NCBI GenBank assembly: GCA_046727175.1
Contig: JBKPCD010000175.1
Span: 1-64,000, forward strand
DNA: 64,000 nt
Reading direction: 5' to 3'
From: JBKPCD01 sp046727175
GTDB lineage: Bacteria > Acidobacteriota > Vicinamibacteria > Vicinamibacterales > 2-12-FULL-66-21
Numbering within the stretch: position 1 is the first letter of the stretch; the number at the start of each line of letters is the position of its first letter. A program made the translations under genes and the position numbers. Shown here one piece after another: positions 51,116 through 62,159 of this stretch. Under the pieces are notes generated by a model. That model did not search any database. It saw only the letters and a list, made by a program, of their open reading frames with translations, and was not told the DNA's origin.

Positions 51116-51826
51116 GTGTTTCGAACGACAGTCGTCGCGCTCACTTTACTCGCCTCCGGCGCTGGAGCGCCTGCACAGTCGACGTCCTCGTCAACGTACG
51201 ACGTCCCCGTCGTCGTCGCTTCAGGTGAAGGGACGGTCAAGCGTGCGCCCGATCGCGCCTGGGTCACGATCGCCGCGGAATCGCGCGCGAAGACGTCGCG
51301 AGAGGCGCAGCGCATGAACGCGGAAGCGATGTCAGCGGTGATGACGAAGTTGAAGAGCAGCGGCCTTGCGGGCGACGCCATCCAGACCTCCGCCATCGAC
51401 CTGCAACCCGAGTTCGATTACGCGAACGGACGGCAGACGCTGCGCGGATACGTCGCACGGAACTCGGTACAGGTGCGCGTGGACGACCTGCCCAAGCTGG
51501 GCGAGATCCTCGATGCCGCCGTGGGCGCGGGTGCGACGTCGGTCACCGGCGTCAGATTCGATCTGCGCGACCGCGCAGCGGCGGAGCGCGAGGCGCTGCA
51601 GCACGCGGTCGAAGATGCGCGCGCGCGCGCCAATGCCGCCGCTGCCGGCGCAGGAATGCGTGTAGATCGTGTCGTGAAAATCGAAGAGCACCGCGTCGAG
51701 ACCGGTCCTCCACCGCGACCCATGGTGATGACAATGCGCGCCGAAGCAGCCGCGCCGCAGACTCCTGTCGCGCCCGGGGAGTTGGAGATCAAATCGATGG
51801 TGACGCTGACGGCGGCGATCAAGTGA
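51116..51826 (+). CDS. SIMPL domain (DUF541) protein, exported
   Basis: A 236-residue protein with signal peptide (MFRTTVVALTLLASGAGAPA). The mature part, VVASGEGTVKRAPDRAWVTIAAESR, is the start of the SIMPL/DUF541 fold, which is found in many periplasmic proteins of unknown role. Features such as DLPKLGEILDAAVGAGATSV are typical. Start is a GTG with GGAGG upstream. Stand-alone gene. Confidence 0.88.
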   Translation: MFRTTVVALTLLASGAGAPAQSTSSSTYDVPVVVASGEGTVKRAPDRAWVTIAAESRAKTSREAQRMNAEAMSAVMTKLKSSGLAGDAIQTSAIDLQPEFDYANGRQTLRGYVARNSVQVRVDDLPKLGEILDAAVGAGATSVTGVRFDLRDRAAAEREALQHAVEDARARANAAAAGAGMRVDRVVKIEEHRVETGPPPRPMVMTMRAEAAAPQTPVAPGELEIKSMVTLTAAIK

Positions 51827-51841
51827 TCGAGATCATCTCTG

Positions 51842-52005
51842 GACTCAGGGCTCTTGGCTCTTGGCCGGCCCTGGCCCGCCATCATTTGTGTTTGCATGTA
51901 GGAGCGGGCCTTTTCAGGCCCGTCAAGGGGGGGTCTGAAGACCCCGCCCATAGCAACACAAGTGAACTTTGGGGATAGAGCCGAGCGCCCTGTGCCAAGA
52001 GCCAG
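51842..52005. repeat. Composite repeat: GGCTCTTGG words, GGGCC hairpin and GGTCT/AGACC palindrome
   Basis: 51842-51865 repeats GGCTCTTGGC words, partly mirrored at 51990-52006. Between them, CGGGCC-TTTTCA-GGCCCG (51905-51922) and GGGGTCT..AGACCCC (51928-51947) form small stems. The last part touches the rmuC stop. Confidence 0.65.
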
Positions 52006-53460
52006 TCACAGCGGCTCTTTCACAATGACCCCATCCACCGCGTCATCATCGAACAACCCGGTGAGCTCAGGGGCGCCGAGAGGGCGGGCCGTTTGATCGA
52101 TCGTCTCGAGCTCCGGCAGCTCCTCGGGTGCGGCAATCCCCTTGTCTTTCAGCCGGCGGGCCGTGACCAGCACGCGGCTTTCGAGCGAGCCGATGGCCTT
52201 GTTGTAGGCGTCGACGGATCGCATCAGGCCTCGCGCGACCTCCTCGAAGTGTAGCGCCATGACGCGGATTCGGTCGTAGAGCTGGCGTCCGAGGTCGCTG
52301 ATCTCCTGGGCATTCCGCGCGATCTTCTCCTGCTGCCAGCCGTAAGCAACGGCGCGCAGCAGCGCCATCAGCGTGAGCGGGCTTGCGAGCATCACTCCGC
52401 GCGCGAGGCTGAAGTCGAGCAGCGCGGGATCGCGTTGGAGAGCGGTGCTGAGCAGCGTCTCCCCTGGAACGAACATGATCACCAGGTCCGGTGCAGGCTG
52501 GAAGTGCTGCCAGTAGGTCTTGTTCCCGAGCCTCACGATGTGCTCGCGAACCTGACGCGCGTGATCGCGAAGCTTTCCGTCGCGCACCGACTCGTCATCC
52601 GTCTCCATGGCATCGAGGTAAGCCGACGACGGCACCTTGGCGTCGACGACGACGTTCTTGCCGCCGGGCAGGCGGACAATCATGTCCGGCGTCAACCGGG
52701 TGCCATCGACGGCAATCGATGCCTTCAGATCGAAGTCGCAGTACTCGAGCATGCCCGCCGCTTCGACCACGCGACGAAGCTGGAGCTCGCCCCACTGGCC
52801 TCGGACGTTCGGCGATCGGAGAGCCTGAACGAGCCGGCCAGTCTCGGTCTGCAGCGTCTGCTGCGCTTGTTGAAGCGCGCGCAGTTGTTCGGTGATCGCC
52901 GAGTGCGTGCCGATTCGACCCTGCTCGACCTGCTGCAGCTTCCCGTCGACGTTGTTCAGCGACTCCTTGAGAGGTTGAATCAGCTCTTCGATCGCCTTCT
53001 GCCGGCCATCCAGATCGAGCTTCGCGGTCTGCTGGAATTCTCCAAGTGACGCCTTCGCGAGCTCGATGAACGAATGATTGTTCTGCCGGAGCGCTTCGGA
53101 CGAGAGAGCTGCGAACGCCTCGCGCAGCTTCGCTTCGGCCTGATGGAGAAGCTCCAGTTTCTCCACTGCTGTCCGTCGTTCCGCGCTGAGCTCCGCCTCG
53201 AGCCGGGCGCGCTCCTGCGAAATTGCGGCAACGTCTTCGGCCAGTCGAACGACGTGCGTGTCGCGAGCCGCGAGTTGTCGTTGCAGTTCCTCTGCTCGAC
53301 GTGCCGTTTCCTCGGCGCGAGCCTGCGCAGACGCGAGACTCGTGCTGAGCTGAGCCTTCAGCACCGCCGATTCGCGTTCGGCCCACGCCTTGAGCACCAA
53401 CCAGGCCGCGGTCGCCACGATCAGGGCGACCGCGATCGCCAGGACCAGCGTGATTGTCAC
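52006..53460 (-). CDS. rmuC: DNA recombination protein RmuC
   Basis: A 484-residue protein. One membrane span at residues 5-25, then a long coiled coil (about 30-130), then the RmuC nuclease-like domain with SPNVRGQWGELQLRRVVEAAGM, DVKASIAVDGTRLTPDMIVRLP-like segments, VVDAKVPSSAYLDAM and VPGETLLSTALQRDPALLD. RmuC limits inversions at short inverted repeats in E. coli, which is of interest in a region full of them. It is divergent from the suf operon. Confidence 0.93.
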   Translation of the reverse strand: MTITLVLAIAVALIVATAAWLVLKAWAERESAVLKAQLSTSLASAQARAEETARRAEELQRQLAARDTHVVRLAEDVAAISQERARLEAELSAERRTAVEKLELLHQAEAKLREAFAALSSEALRQNNHSFIELAKASLGEFQQTAKLDLDGRQKAIEELIQPLKESLNNVDGKLQQVEQGRIGTHSAITEQLRALQQAQQTLQTETGRLVQALRSPNVRGQWGELQLRRVVEAAGMLEYCDFDLKASIAVDGTRLTPDMIVRLPGGKNVVVDAKVPSSAYLDAMETDDESVRDGKLRDHARQVREHIVRLGNKTYWQHFQPAPDLVIMFVPGETLLSTALQRDPALLDFSLARGVMLASPLTLMALLRAVAYGWQQEKIARNAQEISDLGRQLYDRIRVMALHFEEVARGLMRSVDAYNKAIGSLESRVLVTARRLKDKGIAAPEELPELETIDQTARPLGAPELTGLFDDDAVDGVIVKEPL

Positions 53461-53514
53461 GTCAGACGAAGTTTAGGCGAAAGCGTGGAGGGTGCCAAGA
53501 TCCGATCGATCAGG

Positions 53515-53549
53515 TTGATCGGCTGCCGCCGAAAGACTAAACTAGGACT
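53515..53549 (+). promoter_or_regulatory. Candidate suf operon promoter with Rrf2/IscR-like site
   Basis: TTGATC (53515-53520), 17-base spacer, TAAACT (53538-53543) make a plausible sigma-70 promoter. GACTAAACTAGGACT (53535-53549) overlaps the -10 and resembles the GACTAAAATAGTC core of IscR-type sites. The Rrf2 regulator gene lies in the same operon, so feedback control by cluster level is likely. Not a perfect match. Confidence 0.4.
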
Positions 53550-53607
53550 GTTCTGGTCGTAGTTACCGCTCCACAGAGGAGACAGACTACGCGAAGGGCG
53601 CCGAAAC

Positions 53608-53934
53608 ATGTTGGAAATCAGTGAGAACGCGGGAAAGCTCATCCACAAGATGACCACCCGCCACGGGATTCCTGCTGGCGGTCTCCGTATCGGAATCAAG
53701 GCCGGCGGGTGTTCCGGGCTCAGCTACACCTTCGCCTGGGAAGCCACCCCGCGGCAAGGCGATCACGTTTTCGAGGGCCCCGAAGGGTCGAAAGTCTTCA
53801 TCGACTCGAAGAGTTACCGGTTCATCGACGGAACGACGCTCGATTACGACACGAGCCTCGTCAGCCGCGGTTTCGTCTTCAACAACCCGAACGCGAAGAG
53901 CACGTGCGGGTGCGGGACGTCCTTCAGCGTGTAA
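53608..53934 (+). CDS. A-type Fe-S carrier (IscA/SufA/ErpA family)
   Basis: A 108-residue Fe-S carrier. Cluster cysteines C35, C100 and C102 are in the family positions (KAGGCSGLSY and CGCGTSFSV). It takes clusters from the SufBCD scaffold and delivers them to apo-proteins. First gene of the suf operon. Confidence 0.93.
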   Translation: MLEISENAGKLIHKMTTRHGIPAGGLRIGIKAGGCSGLSYTFAWEATPRQGDHVFEGPEGSKVFIDSKSYRFIDGTTLDYDTSLVSRGFVFNNPNAKSTCGCGTSFSV

Positions 53935-53935
53935 A

Positions 53936-53993
53936 CGGGTTCCAAGTTCACAGGTTCCAGGTTCCAGGAACCCGGAACCCGCGAACGCTTAAG
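53936..53993. repeat. Word-type hairpin (GGTTCCAGGTTCC words)
   Basis: 53952-53965 (aggttccaggttcc) pairs with 53968-53981 (ggaacccggaaccc) with two mismatches. Further GGGTTCC and GCGAACG words flank it. It lies between the carrier gene and sufB. Confidence 0.7.
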
Positions 53994-54007
53994 CTTTGAG
54001 CGACATC

Positions 54008-55453
<1,446 letters not shown>

Positions 55454-55475
55454 CGACCACGACCGAGATCTTCAC

Positions 55476-55550
55476 AGGGGACCAGGAGTTCAGGAGTGAT
55501 TTCGGTCAAGATTCAAAGCGTTTTCTTCTGATCTCCTGATCTCCTGTTAT
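55476..55550. repeat. Word-type hairpin (CAGGAGATCAGGAG words)
   Basis: The left arm at 55481-55500 (accaggagttcaggagtgat) pairs with 55531-55550 (atctcctgatctcctgttat) with about three mismatches. Loop 30 bases. It lies between sufB and sufC. Confidence 0.75.
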
Positions 55551-55592
55551 CGACGACAGTGAATGCGTTTTTGACAGGTGAGTGCCGCATCT

Positions 55593-56367
<775 letters not shown>

Positions 56368-56384
<17 letters not shown>

Positions 56385-57813
56385 GAAGCTTCAACCCTGG
56401 CTTGCCGCGCTCGAGACGCGGCCGCAGCGAGGCGCCCGCTGGCTGCAGGATCTTCGGGATCGTGGAGCGGCGAAGTTCGCGGCGCTCGGGTTCCCGACTA
56501 CGCGCGAGGAAGAGTGGCGGTTCACGAGCGTTGCGCCGATCGCGAACGCCGAGTTTCGACTGGCGTCGGCACCGCAGGCTCTGACCGAGGATCAATTGAA
56601 CGGCTTCGTGTACGCCAGCGCTGCTCATCGCCTCGTCATCGTCAACGGTCGCTTTGCACCGGCGTTATCGCGGGTCTCGGGTCTTCCCAAAGGGGTTCGG
56701 TTTGGTTCCCTCGCGACGGCGATGTTGGAGCAGGCTGATACCGTCGCGCGGTACTTCGGCCGCCTTGCGGAGTTCGGGACGCGGGCGTTCACCGCGCTGA
56801 ACACCGCGTTCGCGCATGACGGCGCGTTCGTCGTGATCCCGGACGGGTTGGTGCTCGAAGAGCCGCTGCAGATTCTTTTTGTTTCAACAGGATCCACAGC
56901 GGCGGGGTCTAAAGACCCCGCCCTACAACTGTCCCACCGTGGCGCCTCGCTTTCTTCGCATCGTAGCGCCCGGTCTTCAGACCACGCGGCACTGCGGTCT
57001 TCAGACCGCGCGGCTCTACCCGCGACAATGTCGCATCCGCGGAGTCTGATTGTTGCCGGCGATCGCAGCCAGTCCCGTATCGTCGAGACGTACGTCGGGA
57101 TCCGCGGGGAAACGTATTTCTCGAACGCCGTGACCGAGATCGTCGCGGGCGAGAACGCGGTCCTCGATCACTACCGCGTCCAGGAGGAAAGCCGCGAGGC
57201 GTACCACATCGGCAGCCTCCACGTGCACGCGGCGCGCAGCGCCACGTTCTCGTCGCACTCGTTCGCGATCGGGGGCAGGCTCGTGCGCAACGACGTGTTT
57301 GCGCTGCTCGACGGCGAAGGCGCGGAGTGCACGCTCAACGGTTTGTATCTGGCCGACGGCGAGCGCCTGATCGACAACCACACCACGATCGATCACGCGA
57401 AACCCCATTGCCCCAGCCACGAGGTCTACAAAGGGATTCTCGGGGGCAAGGCGAAAGCCGTCTTCAACGGGAAGATCATCGTCAGGCCGGACGCGCAGAA
57501 GACGGATGCGAAGCAGACGAATCGCGCGCTGCTGCTCACCAATGACGCGACGATCAACACGAAGCCCCAGCTGGAGATTTTTGCCGACGACGTGAAGTGT
57601 ACGCACGGCGCGGCAATCGGTCAGCTCGACGACGACGCGCTGTTCTACCTGCGCGCGCGCGGCCTGACGTTCGCAGAAGCCCGCGACATGCTCATCCATG
57701 CATTCGCGGGAGAGATTCTCGACCGCGTGCAGATTCCCGATCTGCGCAGCGGGCTCGAGGACGAGTTGTACTCCCAACTGGCGAAAGATCTCGCCGAGGT
57801 CGATGCCGCATGA
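56368..57813 (+). CDS. sufD: Fe-S cluster assembly protein SufD with an in-frame repeat insertion
   Basis: A 481-residue SufD. The N-terminal FPTTREEEWRFTSVAPI, middle LNTAFAHDGAFVVIPDG and C-terminal core (SHEVYKGILGGKAKAVFNG, TNRALLLTNDATINTKPQLE, IDQL-like cluster) are intact. Between LFVSTG and MSHPRSLIV, residues about 177-220 are encoded by palindromic repeat DNA (56893-57030) and are Ser/Arg/Ala-rich without family counterpart. The insertion keeps the frame and sits at a loop between strands, so the protein may still work. ATG at 56368; the stop overlaps sufS. Confidence 0.93.
56893..57030. mobile_element. Palindromic repeat element inserted in frame in sufD
   Basis: Contains GGCGGGGTCT-AA-AGACCCCGCC (56901-56922) and GCGGTCT-TC-AGACCGC (56994-57009), with another CGGTCTTCAGACC near 56970. 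These match intergenic elements at 46561-46584 and 51928-51947. It encodes about 44 extra residues compared with the SufD fold. No transposase or target duplication is visible, so movement may be by copying. Confidence 0.65.
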
Positions 57814-59057
57814 CTTCCAGCGTGGCCGCACGGCGTGTTGCGTTCGATATCGAGCGCATTCGAGCCGACTTCCCGATTCTGCGTCGCGAGGTGAGGGGGC
57901 ACCCGCTCGTGTACCTCGACAATGCCGCGACAACGCAGAAACCGCAGGCCGTCCTCGACGCCCTCACGAGCTATTACACCGACATCAACGCGAACGTTCA
58001 TCGCGGAGTCCATCAACTCAGCGAGCTCGCGACCGAAGCGTACGAGGGGTCGCGCGAGAAGATCCGTCGCTTCTTCAATGCCGCGAGCACACGCGAAATC
58101 GTGTTCACGAGAAACGCGACCGAAAGCATCAACCTGGTCGCCAACGTATTCGGGCGATGGAAGCTCGCAGCCGGCGACGAGGTGGTCATCTCGGCGATGG
58201 AGCACCACTCGAACATCGTTCCCTGGCAGCTGATCTGCGAGGAACGGAACGCCCGCCTCCGGGTGGCGCCCATCGAGGATCGCGGCGAGCTGATTCTCGA
58301 GGAGCTCGATCGTCTGATCGGCCCGCGAACGAAGCTGGTCTCGATTGCGCACATGTCGAACGCGCTCGGAACCATCAACCCGGTGAAGGAAATCGTCCGC
58401 ATGGCCCACGCGCGCGGCGTGCCAGTGATGTTCGACGGCTCGCAAGCCGCATATCACATGCGCGTCGACGTTCAGGCGCTCGACTGTGATTTCTACGCCG
58501 CCACGGGTCACAAGATCTACGGGCCGACAGGAATTGGAATCCTGTACGCCAAGGAGCGGTGGCTGGAGGCGATGCCGCCGTTCATGGGTGGCGGCGACAT
58601 GATTCGGACCGTCGCGTTCGAGAAGTCGACCTGGAACGACCTGCCCCACAAGTTCGAGGCGGGGACACCGGATATTGCGGGAGCCATCGGCCTCGGCGCC
58701 GCGATCGATTACGTCCAGGGGGTTGGCCTCGACGCGATCGAATCGCACGAGCGCGATCTCCTCGAATACGGGACGGCCGCGCTCGCATCGGTTCCCGGGC
58801 TGCGAATCATCGGAACCGCGAGGCGGAAGGCGAGCATCCTGTCGTTCGTGATGGATGGAGTTCATCCGCACGACATCGGCACAATCGTGGACCGCGAGGG
58901 AGTGGCGATTCGAACGGGCCATCATTGCGCGCAGCCGCTGATGGACCGCTTCGGCATCCCTGGCACGGCGCGGGCCTCGCTCGCGATGTACAACACGCGC
59001 GAGGATCTGGACGCGCTGGTGCGTGGGCTGAAACAGGTTCGGACGCTGTTCGCGTAG
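57810..59057 (+). CDS. sufS: Cysteine desulfurase SufS
   Basis: A 415-residue group II cysteine desulfurase. It opens DFPILRREVRGHPLVYLDNAATTQKP, with PLP-lysine region TGHKIYGPTGIGILY (near residue 234) and catalytic cysteine C373 in IRTGHHCAQPLMDRF. Provides persulfide sulfur to SufU. ATG overlaps the sufD stop. Confidence 0.96.
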   Translation: MTSSVAARRVAFDIERIRADFPILRREVRGHPLVYLDNAATTQKPQAVLDALTSYYTDINANVHRGVHQLSELATEAYEGSREKIRRFFNAASTREIVFTRNATESINLVANVFGRWKLAAGDEVVISAMEHHSNIVPWQLICEERNARLRVAPIEDRGELILEELDRLIGPRTKLVSIAHMSNALGTINPVKEIVRMAHARGVPVMFDGSQAAYHMRVDVQALDCDFYAATGHKIYGPTGIGILYAKERWLEAMPPFMGGGDMIRTVAFEKSTWNDLPHKFEAGTPDIAGAIGLGAAIDYVQGVGLDAIESHERDLLEYGTAALASVPGLRIIGTARRKASILSFVMDGVHPHDIGTIVDREGVAIRTGHHCAQPLMDRFGIPGTARASLAMYNTREDLDALVRGLKQVRTLFA

Positions 59058-59107
59058 AGAGAAAGGGAGAAAGAGCGAGAACGGGAGATGGACTCCCGTC
59101 CTCCCAT
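59056..59107. repeat. Word-type repeat with small hairpin (GAGAAAGGGAGAAAG words)
   Basis: GAGAGAAAGGGAGAAAGAGC-like words are followed by ACGGGAG-ATGGA-CTCCCGT (59081-59099, seven perfect pairs). It lies between sufS and sufU and its right end abuts the sufU ATG region. Confidence 0.7.
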
Positions 59108-59111
59108 ACCC

Positions 59112-59555
59112 ATGTCGGACCTCACCGACCTCTATCAGGAGGTGATCCTCGACCACAACAAGCGGCCGAGGAATTTCGGCGTACTCGCCGACGCGAACCA
59201 CTCGGCGGATGGTTACAATCCGCTCTGCGGCGACAAGGTGCACCTCTCTCTGCGCGTTGACGACGACATCGTGACGAACGTCGCGTTCCAGGGTTCGGGC
59301 TGCGCCATCTCGAAGGCGTCAGCGTCGATGATGACCGACTCCATCAAGGGCCGGTCGGTAGCGGAGGCACGCGATCTGTTCGCCCGCTTCCACCGGATGG
59401 TCACCACGCCGCCGGATCAGCCGACCGAGGATCTAGGGAAACTGTCGGCGCTCTCGGGTGTGCGTGAATTCCCGGTCCGCGTCAAGTGCGCGAGCCTCGC
59501 CTGGCACACGTTGAAGGCGGCGCTCGACCGGGAGCCGATCACGTCTACTGAGTGA
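59112..59555 (+). CDS. sufU: Fe-S cluster assembly protein SufU
   Basis: A 147-residue zinc-dependent sulfurtransferase. Ligands C39, D41, C64 and C126 are present (NPLCGDK, GSGCAISKAS, RVKCASLAW). It accepts sulfur from SufS. ATG at 59112 starts MSDLTDLYQEVILDHNKRPR, the typical SufU/IscU opening; the frame starting at 59088 includes repeat DNA. Confidence 0.95.
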   Translation: MSDLTDLYQEVILDHNKRPRNFGVLADANHSADGYNPLCGDKVHLSLRVDDDIVTNVAFQGSGCAISKASASMMTDSIKGRSVAEARDLFARFHRMVTTPPDQPTEDLGKLSALSGVREFPVRVKCASLAWHTLKAALDREPITSTE

Positions 59556-59575
59556 GTGGGAAACGTTCTGCATGA

Positions 59576-59642
59576 GACAGAAGTGAGAAGCGAGAAGTTA
59601 GCGTGAACTGTGTCACGATCGATCTAGCTTCTAGCTTCTGAC
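59576..59642. repeat. Word-type hairpin (AGAAGTGAGAAGCTAGA words)
   Basis: Left arm at 59576-59595 (gacagaagtgagaagcgaga) and right arm at 59622-59642 (atctagcttctagcttctga and on) pair with about four mismatches in 20. It lies between sufU and sufT, ending nine bases before the sufT ATG. Confidence 0.75.
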
Positions 59643-59651
59643 CTGATCAAC

Positions 59652-60047
59652 ATGAAGTCTTTACCGATGATGCCGCAACCGTCGCCCGAGCCGCCGCCGT
59701 CGACGACCGAGACAGCCGCGCTGGTTCCGGACGCCGCCAAGACCGCGGAGCTGAAGCCGGGGATCATCGATGCGATTCGGACGATCTTCGACCCTGAGAT
59801 TCCCGTGAACATCTGGGAGCTGGGTCTCGTGTACGACATCGTCGTGGATTCGACCGGCATCGCGGGCGTCCGGATGACGCTTACCGCACCTGGATGCCCG
59901 GCGGCGCAGTCATTGCCGGTGGAAGTCGCGACGAAGGTGAAGGCCGTCCCGGGCGTGACTGACGCGAAGGTGGACATCGTGTGGGAGCCTGCGTGGAGCA
60001 AGGACAGGATGTCCGATGCCGCGAAGCTCCAGTTGGGACTCTGGTAA
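59652..60047 (+). CDS. sufT: Fe-S assembly protein SufT (MIP18/DUF59 family)
   Basis: A 131-residue protein. After a Pro-rich N-terminus comes the DUF59 domain: IIDAIRTIFDPEIPVNIWELGLVYDI, VRMTLTAPGCPAAQSLP (with the conserved Cys), and DIVWEPAWSKDRMSDAAKLQLGL. Works as an auxiliary maturation factor for Fe-S proteins. Stop overlaps the ATG of the Rrf2 gene. Confidence 0.93.
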   Translation: MKSLPMMPQPSPEPPPSTTETAALVPDAAKTAELKPGIIDAIRTIFDPEIPVNIWELGLVYDIVVDSTGIAGVRMTLTAPGCPAAQSLPVEVATKVKAVPGVTDAKVDIVWEPAWSKDRMSDAAKLQLGLW

Positions 60048-60508
60048 TGCTGCGCCTTTCAAAGAAGGCCGACTACGCGCTGATCGCGATGAAGCACCTG
60101 GCGACCCGTCCGGGTGCAGCGTCGGCGAGCGCACGCGAGATCGCCGAGCAGTACGACATCCCGATTGAGCTGATGGCAAAGGTGCTGCAGCGACTCGTTC
60201 GTCGCGGTCTCCTGTCCTCGCACCAGGGCACCAGGGGCGGATACCGCCTGTCCAAGCCGACGACCTCGATTTCGGTGGCCGATATCATCCAGGCGATCGA
60301 CGGCCCGTTCACGGTCACGGCGTGTTCGACCGACGCGGCGAATTGCGGGCAGTTCGCGAAGTGCAGCGTCCGCGATCCGCTGTGGCGGATCAAGGATCGA
60401 ATTCTCGCCGCTCTCGCCACGTGCTCGCTCGAGGAAATCTCGGCCGAGGCGCCGGTCGAGGAAGTGGCCACGCCGCTCGCCTTCACGCGCATCGCGAAAA
60501 GCCAGTGA
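60047..60508 (+). CDS. Rrf2 family transcriptional regulator (IscR/SufR-like)
   Basis: A 153-residue regulator. The N-terminal winged helix has LRLSKKADYALIAMKHLA and GTRGGYRLSKP. Three cysteines, C93, C100 and C106, would hold a Fe-S cluster as in IscR. Probably represses the suf operon when clusters are plentiful; candidate site at 53535-53549. It starts one base inside the sufT stop. Confidence 0.93.
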   Translation: MLRLSKKADYALIAMKHLATRPGAASASAREIAEQYDIPIELMAKVLQRLVRRGLLSSHQGTRGGYRLSKPTTSISVADIIQAIDGPFTVTACSTDAANCGQFAKCSVRDPLWRIKDRILAALATCSLEEISAEAPVEEVATPLAFTRIAKSQ

Positions 60509-60513
60509 TCAGG

Positions 60514-60634
60514 CTCTGGGCTCACGGCTTTTGCCTTTCGGCTTTGGGCTCATGGAGTCTGAACGGAGCTGTTCATTGCCCAAGAGCCGCAATTCGGCAG
60601 GCACGCCTAAAGCCCCTGAGCCCTGAGCCCAGAG
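60514..60634. repeat. Word-type inverted repeat (CTCTGGGCTCA words)
   Basis: CTCTGGGCTCA at 60514-60524 pairs perfectly with 60624-60634. Both sides have more GGCTTTTGCC, GGCTTTGGGC and GCCTAAAGCCC words. Loop about 100 bases. It lies between the Rrf2 gene and iscS. Same word as 27500-27634. Confidence 0.8.
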
Positions 60635-60650
60635 ACGATTCTTAGCAGCG

Positions 60651-61808
60651 ATGAAGCGCCCGGTTTATCTCGACTATCACGCCACTACGCCCGTCGATCC
60701 TCGCGTTCTGGAGGCGATGCTGCCGTACTTCAGCGAGGAGTTCGGGAATCCTGCGAGCCGGCAGCATGCCTACGGCTGGCGGGCGCAGGATGCCGTGGAT
60801 CGCGCTCGCGAGCAGGTTGCGGAACTGATCGGCGCGTCGTCCAGGGAAATCGTGTTCACGAGTGGCGCGACCGAGTCCAACAACCTTGCGATCAAAGGCG
60901 CCGCCCACGCGCTGCGCGGCCGAGGCGATCACCTTGTCAGCGTTCAAACGGAACACAAGTCGGTGCTGGACTGCTTCAAGCGGCTCCAGACGGAAGGCTG
61001 GCGCGTGACGTTCGTACGTGTGAACACGGACGGCCTGGTGGATCTCGACGAGCTGCGTGCCGCGGTGGCCGATCGCGCGGTGCTCGTGTCGGTGATGGCC
61101 GCGAACAACGAAATCGGTGTCCTTCAGCCGCTCGATGAAATGGGGGCGATCGCACATGCCGCCGGCGCGCTGCTGCACACGGACGCCGCGCAGGCCGCGG
61201 GCAAGATTCCAATCGACGTGCAGCAAATGGGGATCGATCTCCTGTCGGTGACGGGCCACAAGTACTATGGCCCGAAAGGCGCTGGCGCGCTGTACGTGAA
61301 GCGGCGGAAGCCACGGCTGCAGCTCGCGTGTCTGCTCGATGGCGGCGGTCAGGAGAACGGGCTCCGCTCGGGCACGTTGAACGTTCCGGGGATCGTCGGA
61401 CTTGGCGAGGCGGCCGAAATCTGCCGCAAGGAGATGTCGAGCGAGCGCGCACGACTTTCCGCGCTGCGCGATCGCCTGCTCGAGGGTCTGCAACGAAATC
61501 TCGACGAGGTCCGCGTCAACGGATCGATGACCCACAGACTCCCTCACAACCTTCACGTCAGCTTCGATCACGTCGAGGGCGAGAAGCTGCTGATGGCGCT
61601 TGGCGACCTTGCGGTATCAACCGGATCCGCATGCAGCTCGGGAAGCCATGCGCCGTCGCACGTCTTGCAGGCGATTGGCGCCGTCAGCGAACGCGCCGGA
61701 GCCTCTATTCGTTTCGGCCTTGGACGTGCGACGACGACCGCCGATATCGATTTCGCCATTGATCGCGTCAGCACTGTTGTCCAGAGCTTGCACCGCGCAC
61801 CGGTGTAA
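60651..61808 (+). CDS. iscS: Cysteine desulfurase IscS/NifS
   Basis: A 385-residue group I cysteine desulfurase. VYLDYHATTPVDPRVLEAM opening, PLP-lysine segment SVTGHKYYGPKGAGALYV, and catalytic cysteine in STGSACSSGSHAPSHVL. A second desulfurase in addition to SufS; group I enzymes serve tRNA thiolation and general sulfur transfer. Follows the Rrf2 gene after a hairpin, so may or may not share the operon transcript. Confidence 0.95.
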   Translation: MKRPVYLDYHATTPVDPRVLEAMLPYFSEEFGNPASRQHAYGWRAQDAVDRAREQVAELIGASSREIVFTSGATESNNLAIKGAAHALRGRGDHLVSVQTEHKSVLDCFKRLQTEGWRVTFVRVNTDGLVDLDELRAAVADRAVLVSVMAANNEIGVLQPLDEMGAIAHAAGALLHTDAAQAAGKIPIDVQQMGIDLLSVTGHKYYGPKGAGALYVKRRKPRLQLACLLDGGGQENGLRSGTLNVPGIVGLGEAAEICRKEMSSERARLSALRDRLLEGLQRNLDEVRVNGSMTHRLPHNLHVSFDHVEGEKLLMALGDLAVSTGSACSSGSHAPSHVLQAIGAVSERAGASIRFGLGRATTTADIDFAIDRVSTVVQSLHRAPV

Positions 61809-62159
61809 GCTTTTCGCGTTCCGCTGACGGGATTCCGCGCCGTCGCGTAATTGCTTCCACTCGGGCTCGCAATCGTACGCCTGGGCACGCGAGCGGTATC
61901 TTCCACTGACGTTTTTGTCCTTCGTATTCGTGTTCAACCGGCGTTCTCAAGGGCCAGCCATTCTGCGCGCTCACAGTTCAGTCGAACAGCGGAAGCAGTC
62001 GCGGCACAACGAGTTGCGTCGGCCGGTCGATTGGCCTCATCCGCCCGTCAGCATCGACAGATAGACCCCGTTCACGCAATTGTAAGTTGGTCTACCCAAA
62101 CCACTGAGTACGGACGAGCAAACGCGCGTCGTGGCAACAAGGTTGCTCGCATTACCGCG
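61809..62159. other. 351-bp gap without recognised gene
   Basis: Between iscS and otsA. The otsA frame is open back to 61851 but the extension has no homologous look and poor composition. No word-type hairpin is seen. It probably carries the otsA promoter. Confidence 0.45.

Noticed and set aside
61851..62159. N-terminal extension of the trehalose-6-phosphate synthase frame.
   Set aside because: The family begins at the VVVSNREPY segment within a few residues; the extension has no domain and atypical composition.
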